Positions 57,611 through 64,000 of a stretch of DNA of 64,000 bases are shown piece after piece (within the stretch, counting starts at the first letter, position 1; each line of letters begins with the position of its first letter). Under the pieces are notes generated by a model. That model saw nothing but the letters and a program-made list of their open reading frames with translations. It was not told where the DNA came from and searched no databases. Position numbers and translations under genes: made by a program. Origin of the DNA: Vibrio aphrogenes (GTDB lineage Bacteria; Pseudomonadota; Gammaproteobacteria; Enterobacterales; Vibrionaceae); the NCBI RefSeq assembly GCF_002157735.2, contig NZ_AP018689.1:248001-312000 (forward strand), given 5' to 3'.

Positions 57611-58255
57611 CTAGGCCTCACCCGTTAAGCTGGGTGGGAAGCACACTCCAGTACCGCCGATGCCGCAATACCCTTGAGGATTTTTAGCCAAATACTGTTG
57701 GTGATAAGTTTCGGCTAAATAGTAGTCTTTCATCATGGCTACTTCGGTAGTGATGGTTTTTCCTAAGGCTTCACCTAGAGCTTGTTGATAAGTCTGCAAG
57801 CTTCGTTGTGCAATCACCAGGTCTTCATTATTTTCAGTGAAAATGACGGAGCGATATTGGGTGCCAATATCATTACCTTGGCGCATTCCTTGAGTCGGAT
57901 CGTGCTTTTCCCAAAAGACCGCAAGTAAATCTTGGAGAGTGATGATCTTAGGATCAAAAATTATCCGCACTACTTCGGCGTGCCCGGTCTGTCCCGTGCA
58001 GACTTCTTGATAGGTTGGGTTAGGTGTCCAGCCGCCACTGTATCCGACAGAAGTACTCAACACGCCGTCTAATTGCCAAAACACGCGCTCCGCTCCCCAA
58101 AAACAGCCTAACCCTAAAATCACTTCTTGACTGGCGTGAGGTTTGGCTGCGGTTAAATCGGTTTGATTAACATAATGCAGCTCGGTAATGAGCATTTTCT
58201 CTTCCCGACCTAATAATGCACTCTCTTGGGTCACTAATTTATCTTTATTCGACAT
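57611..58255 (-). CDS. msrA: Peptide methionine sulfoxide reductase MsrA
   Basis: Reduces the S-form of methionine sulfoxide in proteins. Catalytic motif LGLGCFWGAERVFW with Cys51; VGYSGGWTPNPTYQEVCTGQTGHAEVVRI; FWEKHDPTQGMRQGNDIGTQYRSVIF. The C-terminal GYCGIGGTGVCFPP carries resolving cysteines. 214 residues (E. coli 212). In E. coli msrA is also divergent from tamA. Confidence 0.97.
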   Translation of the reverse strand: MSNKDKLVTQESALLGREEKMLITELHYVNQTDLTAAKPHASQEVILGLGCFWGAERVFWQLDGVLSTSVGYSGGWTPNPTYQEVCTGQTGHAEVVRIIFDPKIITLQDLLAVFWEKHDPTQGMRQGNDIGTQYRSVIFTENNEDLVIAQRSLQTYQQALGEALGKTITTEVAMMKDYYLAETYHQQYLAKNPQGYCGIGGTGVCFPPSLTGEA

Positions 58256-58456
58256 ATATAATCCTTATCTGACTTTTGAGAAAAGAGAAAGTCTGGTAGT
58301 TTAACTGGCATCCTAATTTGAGGTGAAAGGTTTAACTGTAGACTCGACTAACAAACAGACCTTTTATTTCCTTTGGTCCTTTCATTGAATTGATGCGTTA
58401 TCTATTAATCGCTGACAAATTACAGCAGTTTTGAGTATGAGTAAAAATATTCACTT

Positions 58457-60193
58457 ATGAAAAAAAGCTTTGCGACTTCATTATTTAGCGGTTTGCTGTT
58501 TTTTTCAGCAGGGCCAAGTTATGCCGAGACCGACTTGAGCATTGAAGGATTAGACGGCGAGCTAGAAGATAACGTATCGGCGTATCTGTCTTCGATTAAA
58601 GAAAGTGAATACTCTACCTCGTTGCGTTTTCAATCTCGCATTAAAGAAAATATCACTGACGCCTTAAAGGCCTTAGGTTATTACAACCCAAGCCTACAAT
58701 TTACCATTGAGGGTGATACCAATGATCCTGATGGCGATCGAGAATTGATCGTAACGGTCGACGCTGGGATCCCTTCGATTATTTATGAAAGTGACATTAT
58801 TATTGAAGGGGAAGCCGCCACAGATAAAGACTTTATGAATTTGGTGGATCGTTCTCAATTAAATTTAGGCCGCGTCATTAATCATGGTCATTATGAGTCT
58901 TTTAAGTCTGCCTTGAGAAATCTAGCGCTGCAAAAAGGCTATTTTGATGGTCGCTTTGAAAGCAGTGTTTTAGAGGTGTCTCCGAGCCGCAATCAAGCCT
59001 TTGTGAAAATTCATTACCAAAGTGGTCAACGTTATCATTTTGGTGCGACCAGCATTGTTGGGAGTCAAATCGAAGAAGCACGCGTTCAGTCTTTGGTCCC
59101 TTATCAAGCGGGGGACCCGTATCAATCAATTTTGGTGGGTGAGTTGAATCAAAACTTATCCAGTTCGGAATGGTTCTCGAGTATTTCGGTGGAGCCTGAA
59201 ATCGAAAATGAAGACCAAGATAAATCGTTACCGATGACAGTGCGGCTGTCTCCGCAAACCCGCAACCAAATTGAGACGGGTTTAGGTTACTCTACCGATG
59301 TTGGTCCACGCGGTAAATTATCGTGGAAAAAACCATGGCTAAACCAATATGGGCATAGTGTTGGAGCGAGTTTGATGTTATCGGATCCAGAAAAGACCAT
59401 AACCGCAAACTACAAAATCCCATTGGAAGATGTATTGCGAAATTACTATTTAGTGCAATACGGTTTTAAAGATGAAAACGATAACGATACCGATAGCCAA
59501 GAGCAAAACTTGTCTTTTGAACGCCATTGGCTGTATGACAAAGGTTGGCATCGAACCATTTATTTACGCCTATTATATGAAGACTATATTCAAGCCTCAG
59601 AATCAGGGCATTCTTTATACGTATTACCGGGAGTGACGTTTTCACGGGTGCGCTCACGAGGCAGTACGATGCCGATGTGGGGAGATAAGCAAAGTATCAA
59701 CATTGAATACGGTGATCCGGCATTATTGTCTGATACTCGTTTGATTCGTCTGGTTGGTCATACTGGTTGGATTCGTGGTATTGGCCGTAATCATCGCTTT
59801 TTGACACGTTTAGATGCTGGAGGCTCGTTTGCCGATGATTGGTCGGAAGTGCCACCATCATTGCGTTTCTTTGTCGGCGGGATCAACTCATTACGTGGTT
59901 ACGGTTATGAAGAAATTTCACCTAAAGATGATGATGGTGAATTAGAAGGTGGTGCGTACATGGCCACCAGTAGTATCGAATACCAATATCGTGTCACTGG
60001 CAACTGGTGGGGCGCGGCCTTTTTGGATGTCGGTGATTCTTGGACGGATACACCCGATTGGAAACGAGGGGTAGGCTTGGGCATTCGCTGGGCATCGCCA
60101 GTTGGGCCGGTGCGTTTAGATTTTGCGTATGGCCTTGATGCTGACGAAGGCGATGAGTTTAAAATCCACTTTACCTTGGGGCCAGAATTATAA
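58457..60193 (+). CDS. tamA: Outer-membrane translocation and assembly module TamA
   Basis: Omp85-family outer-membrane protein. Signal peptide (SFATSLFSGLLFFSAGPSYA), three POTRA domains over about residues 22-265, then a 16-strand barrel with the Omp85 loop motif VGGINSLRGYGYEEISP and the closing GVGLGIRWASPVGPVRLDFAYGLD. 578 residues (E. coli 577). Its stop overlaps the tamB start by one base (TAATG). Confidence 0.96.
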   Translation: MKKSFATSLFSGLLFFSAGPSYAETDLSIEGLDGELEDNVSAYLSSIKESEYSTSLRFQSRIKENITDALKALGYYNPSLQFTIEGDTNDPDGDRELIVTVDAGIPSIIYESDIIIEGEAATDKDFMNLVDRSQLNLGRVINHGHYESFKSALRNLALQKGYFDGRFESSVLEVSPSRNQAFVKIHYQSGQRYHFGATSIVGSQIEEARVQSLVPYQAGDPYQSILVGELNQNLSSSEWFSSISVEPEIENEDQDKSLPMTVRLSPQTRNQIETGLGYSTDVGPRGKLSWKKPWLNQYGHSVGASLMLSDPEKTITANYKIPLEDVLRNYYLVQYGFKDENDNDTDSQEQNLSFERHWLYDKGWHRTIYLRLLYEDYIQASESGHSLYVLPGVTFSRVRSRGSTMPMWGDKQSINIEYGDPALLSDTRLIRLVGHTGWIRGIGRNHRFLTRLDAGGSFADDWSEVPPSLRFFVGGINSLRGYGYEEISPKDDDGELEGGAYMATSSIEYQYRVTGNWWGAAFLDVGDSWTDTPDWKRGVGLGIRWASPVGPVRLDFAYGLDADEGDEFKIHFTLGPEL

Positions 60194-63100
60194 TGAAGCG
60201 CTTATTAAAGTGGCTGTTAGGGATTATATTAGTCATTCCTACCACGGTGTTGGTTGCCATCTTATTGCTGGTGGTATTGCTGTTTACTAATGTTGGGCTG
60301 CAAAGTGGCTTGTGGGTGGTGCAAAAGTTGGTACCACAGTTGACCATAGAGTCAACGCAAGGCAGTGTGTTACCCGCCTTCAGTCTGCATAATGTCAGTT
60401 ATCAAGACCCCGATTTGGGCGTGAATGCACAATTAAAACACTTGGATTTTTCCACTTCAATCAATTGTTTATTTAAGCAATCTATTTGTATCGATACGGT
60501 ATCGGTCGATGGGTTTAAATTGGACATGCCGCATTTGCCGGAGAGTGATGCCCAAGCTGTTGCAGAGGATGATGAGTCGTCAATGCCAGCTATTTTCGTT
60601 CCGATTCCGATTTCGTTAACTCACCTGAAACTGAATGATATTCAAGTGGATGCGTTAGGCTACAACATCGCGTGGCAGCATTTTTCAACTGGCTTGTACT
60701 TGCAAGGGCGAACCTTAACTTTACGGCCAACTCAGTGGCAAAGTATCCGCTTGTCTTTACCTGAAGAGGATTCAAGTGCTCGCCAGCCAGAGCCTCATAA
60801 CAACATCCCATTAGCTCAACAGCCAGATATTCAATTGCCGACCATTAGTTTGCCAATAGGGTTACGGGTAGAGCAATTTGACGTGAGAGATTTTGTTTTG
60901 CAACAGGCGTCCCCGCTAACGGTAAACCATCTCGGTTTTCAAGGCCGTGCTGTGGGCAGCCAAATTAAATTGTCGAATTTGCAATTGGATATGCCACAAG
61001 TGGATCTCAAACTCGATAGCGAGGTGACATTATCAGGCCAGTATCCTTTAGAGCTTAACGCTACAGCGGCTGTGAAAATGCAGGACTATTCTGGTCAAAC
61101 AATACAGTTGAAAGCCAGTGGCAGTGCGGCCGATTTACAGCTTAATAGTCAACTAAATGGTGGGATAGAAGCAGATATTAATGCTCATATTCAGCCCTTA
61201 AAAGCGACACTGCCTTTCAATTTAAGTTTGCGAAATGCGCAAGCACAATGGCCATTTAAAGGCGATTCGCAATATCAAATAGCGATTGAGTATTTAGAAG
61301 GTAAGGGGTCATTAGAGCAATATCATTTTGAATTAGAATCTCAATTATCAGGCCAAGATATTCCCCAAACGGAGGTTGGATTGGCCGCTCAAGGAAACTT
61401 ACAACAAATGGATTTTGAAAAATTATCCATTGATACCTTAGGTGGAAATCTTTCAGGTCAAGCCATGATAAACTGGGCTGAGCCTTTGAATTGGAAGGCA
61501 ACATTAGGCTTAACCAATATTCAGCCTGGGCTACAATGGCCGGAAGCTGAAGGGGTGTTGAATGGGAGCCTTATTAATACCGGGCGTTTAACCTCGCAAG
61601 GAGGATGGCGCGTGAATTTCCCTAGTTTAGCCATCGAAGGTCAATTACGGAATTACCCTTTGTTATTGCAAGGAAGGCTAAGTGCTAGTGACTTGAACGG
61701 TAAGGGGCAATACCGAGTCAAAACCCCGGGGCTAAAACTTTCTCATGCCAATAATGCTCTGAAAATAAAAGGTAAATTAGATCAAGATTGGGATATGAAT
61801 ATCGCGGTTAATTTGGCCAAGTTGTCGGACACGATCCCCAATTTAGCTGGACAGATCAGCGGTGATCTACAATTAACTGGCCAACAAAACGCGCCGTCGA
61901 TTGTGGCCGATTTAACCGCCAATGCGATCGACTGGCAACAAGGGGAAGCGCGCTTACGTTCTTTGTCACTGCAAGGGCAAGTTGCTCCCTTGCCAGCGCC
62001 TAGTGGCAATATCCGTTTAATTGCAGAAGATGGTTTTTATCAAGAAAATCAATTAAAAAATCTCAACGTGAATTTTCAAGGGGATCAACAATCCCACACG
62101 CTGACTCTAGATGCCTTAACTGATTTAATCGCTACTCAATGGTCTATCCAAGGTGGAGTGACATCACCGGATAAAAAACCTGAGTGGCAAGGGCAATTAC
62201 AGTCGGCGCGCATCACTATTTTAGAACCGAATACACCGGCACAAAATGATCCGGTTTGGCAAATCAATCACCCGGTTCAGATTCATTATGGCGTAGCGTC
62301 ACAACAAGCTGATATCCAAGCGCATTGCTGGCAAAACTTACCGGCAAAAATCTGTTTGGATAAGGATTTATCGGCCGGTGATTCAGGCGAAGCCAGTGTA
62401 TCGATTCAACAATTTCCTTTTATGGGCTTGAAAGCATTTTTACCGCCAGAAACAAGGTTAGAAGGGCAATTAAATGCTGATGCTTGGTTCAAATGGGCTA
62501 ATAATATGCCGCCTCAGCTTACCCTCAATGTGGATATTCCGGCGGGGAAGGTGACACAAAAGCTTGATACTCCGTTGGCTATTCCATGGGACAAGATCAG
62601 CTTATCAGCGGTGTTACAGCACAATAAGCTGGATATGAATTGGTTACTTGCCTTAACCGCTAATGGGCAAATAGAAGGTCAAGCCAGCATTGCCAATGTG
62701 TCGGCGCAAACTATGTCGATTGATGGTAGCAATAGCATTAAAGGGATCCATTTGGGGTTCTTACGTCCGATACTTGGGCAGCAAAACGATTTAAATGCGC
62801 AAATTAATTCACAATTGTCGTTCAAGGGACCGATTTTACACCCACAAGTGCAAGGCAATTTTGATATTGATGGCATTCAAGCGGAAGGACAAATGTTTCC
62901 AGTGGATGTGCATCAAGGCGATGTCAAAACCCAATTTAATGGTTACTCAGCGCGCTTAACCAGTTTATTGAATACGGCCGATGGTGATTTGCATTTGCAA
63001 GGAGAGGCTAATTGGGCGCAAATCTCGCAATGGAATGCCAATTTACGGGTGTTTGGCGATGAATTAAAAGCCGAAGTCCCACCAATGGTAATGCTCAAGG

Positions 63101-63990
63101 TCAAGCCGGATTTAACCATTTCTCTCACTCCTCAAGTGGCGAAAATTACCGGTAATATTGATATTCCTTGGGGGCGGATTTTAGTTGAAGATTTGCCAGA
63201 AAGTGCCATCAGTGTCTCGAAAGATGAAGTGTTATTAGATCACGACTTAGAACCTGTCGAACAAGACACCGGTTTGCCGATGGCGATAGAAAGTGATGTG
63301 ATGATCCATATTGGTGATGATGTCAGTTTGTCGGCTTTTGGCTTGAAAGGTAACTTAGAAGGTAGCTTAAAAGTCTCTCAAAAAGATCGAGGTCCGTTCA
63401 TTCTTGGCGAAATTCGCATTGAAAAAGGGTATTACCAATCGTTTGGTCAGGATTTGATTATTCAAGAAGGGAAAATCTTAATGAATGGCCCTGCGGATCA
63501 GCCTTATTTGGCGATTAAAGCGGTTCGTAACCCTGATAATACCGAAGATGATGTTATCGCAGGGATTCAAGTGACGGGACCTGCGGATGCGCCAGAAGTG
63601 ACGATTTTCTCTGAGCCTGCGATGTCGCAAACCAATGCATTATCTTACTTATTGCGTGGTCGCGGTGTGGAAGATGGTTCAACCGGTAGCGCCATGACTA
63701 CGGCTTTAATTGGTTTGAGCTTAGCCAAAAGTGGTCGCTTAGTCGGACAGCTAGGAGAAGCTTTTGGTGTTCAAGACTTACAATTAGGGACTTCTGGCTC
63801 TGGCGATGATTCTCAAGTGACTGTCAGTGGCTATATTGCGCCGGGCTTACAGGTTAAATATGGCGTGGGTATTTTTAATGCGTTAGGTGAATTTACCGTA
63901 CGTTATGAGCTGCTAAAGGATTTTTATGTGGAAGCGGTCACTGGCGTCGATAGCGCGGTGGATTTCCTCTATCAATTTAGCTTCCACTAA
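60193..63990 (+). CDS. tamB: Translocation and assembly module TamB
   Basis: AsmA-like bridge protein spanning the periplasm, partner of TamA and implicated in phospholipid transport to the outer membrane. One N-terminal membrane anchor (WLLGIILVIPTTVLVAILLL), a long beta-taco body of repeated amphipathic strands, and the C-terminal DUF490 domain: GKILMNGPADQPYLAIKAVRNP, GPADAPEVTIFSEPAMSQTNALSYLLRGRG, ending FLYQFSFH. 1265 residues (E. coli 1259). Complete; ends 10 nt before the window edge. Confidence 0.96.
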   Translation: MKRLLKWLLGIILVIPTTVLVAILLLVVLLFTNVGLQSGLWVVQKLVPQLTIESTQGSVLPAFSLHNVSYQDPDLGVNAQLKHLDFSTSINCLFKQSICIDTVSVDGFKLDMPHLPESDAQAVAEDDESSMPAIFVPIPISLTHLKLNDIQVDALGYNIAWQHFSTGLYLQGRTLTLRPTQWQSIRLSLPEEDSSARQPEPHNNIPLAQQPDIQLPTISLPIGLRVEQFDVRDFVLQQASPLTVNHLGFQGRAVGSQIKLSNLQLDMPQVDLKLDSEVTLSGQYPLELNATAAVKMQDYSGQTIQLKASGSAADLQLNSQLNGGIEADINAHIQPLKATLPFNLSLRNAQAQWPFKGDSQYQIAIEYLEGKGSLEQYHFELESQLSGQDIPQTEVGLAAQGNLQQMDFEKLSIDTLGGNLSGQAMINWAEPLNWKATLGLTNIQPGLQWPEAEGVLNGSLINTGRLTSQGGWRVNFPSLAIEGQLRNYPLLLQGRLSASDLNGKGQYRVKTPGLKLSHANNALKIKGKLDQDWDMNIAVNLAKLSDTIPNLAGQISGDLQLTGQQNAPSIVADLTANAIDWQQGEARLRSLSLQGQVAPLPAPSGNIRLIAEDGFYQENQLKNLNVNFQGDQQSHTLTLDALTDLIATQWSIQGGVTSPDKKPEWQGQLQSARITILEPNTPAQNDPVWQINHPVQIHYGVASQQADIQAHCWQNLPAKICLDKDLSAGDSGEASVSIQQFPFMGLKAFLPPETRLEGQLNADAWFKWANNMPPQLTLNVDIPAGKVTQKLDTPLAIPWDKISLSAVLQHNKLDMNWLLALTANGQIEGQASIANVSAQTMSIDGSNSIKGIHLGFLRPILGQQNDLNAQINSQLSFKGPILHPQVQGNFDIDGIQAEGQMFPVDVHQGDVKTQFNGYSARLTSLLNTADGDLHLQGEANWAQISQWNANLRVFGDELKAEVPPMVMLKVKPDLTISLTPQVAKITGNIDIPWGRILVEDLPESAISVSKDEVLLDHDLEPVEQDTGLPMAIESDVMIHIGDDVSLSAFGLKGNLEGSLKVSQKDRGPFILGEIRIEKGYYQSFGQDLIIQEGKILMNGPADQPYLAIKAVRNPDNTEDDVIAGIQVTGPADAPEVTIFSEPAMSQTNALSYLLRGRGVEDGSTGSAMTTALIGLSLAKSGRLVGQLGEAFGVQDLQLGTSGSGDDSQVTVSGYIAPGLQVKYGVGIFNALGEFTVRYELLKDFYVEAVTGVDSAVDFLYQFSFH

Positions 63991-64000
63991 TACGATGTCT

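Overview
The window reads as a chromosome segment of a gammaproteobacterium of the family Vibrionaceae, most likely a Vibrio. Protein sequences, operon order and the moderate GC content all fit. It runs from an NhaC-family transporter, cut at the left edge, to a complete tamB. I found no rRNA, tRNA, CRISPR array, prophage, insertion sequence or integrase.

Layout. (1) 1-245: N-terminus of a reverse-strand NhaC-family transporter behind a promoter overlapped by MetJ-like boxes, suggesting the methionine transporter MetT. (2) 452-8581: a complete L-ascorbate (ula) regulon, with ulaR-ulaG on the reverse strand and a fused ulaA/ulaB, ulaC, ulaF, a YbhA-like HAD phosphatase, ulaD and ulaE on the forward strand. 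A 69-residue HPr-like gene converges on its end. (3) 9031-13008: yicC, rph-pyrE and tyrP. (4) 13412-17848 (reverse strand): crp, prkB, yheU, a TIGR02444 gene and yheS; the yheT of the E. coli order is missing. (5) 18135-25017: kefG-kefB-yheV, slyD, slyX, fkpA, yheO and tusDCB. (6) 25205-43920: str (rpsL-rpsG-fusA-tuf), S10, spc and alpha operons in the standard order, with leaders, promoters and terminators visible. (7) 44215-46687: a DUF2780 gene, fklB, ytfB and elaA. (8) 46884-52648: cobA-cysD-cysN-SLC13 permease-cysC for sulfate assimilation. (9) 52717-56132: a zinc-uptake (zrg-like) cluster with a very strong Zur-type palindrome at its promoter. (10) 56358-63990: ytfJ, ytfK, msrA, tamA and tamB.

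The genes themselves are mostly core genome. The less ordinary signals are between them. Three arrays have a 7-bp period: CTCTCGG x21, CTCTCGG x10, and a degenerate CTAGGGA-like x4. Several gaps carry imperfect 13-17 bp tandem repeats. Four copies of TGTTTACA lie within 130 bp upstream of the HPr-like gene. Terminator-like hairpins lie inside the str operon and after zrgA. Operator candidates for MetJ, Zur, PhoB and CysB each sit in front of a gene of matching function. I did not find a convincing undescribed multi-gene system. The closest candidates are the HPr-like protein tied to the ascorbate PTS cluster and the heptamer arrays. All calls rest on reading the sequence and on recalled family knowledge; no database search was run.
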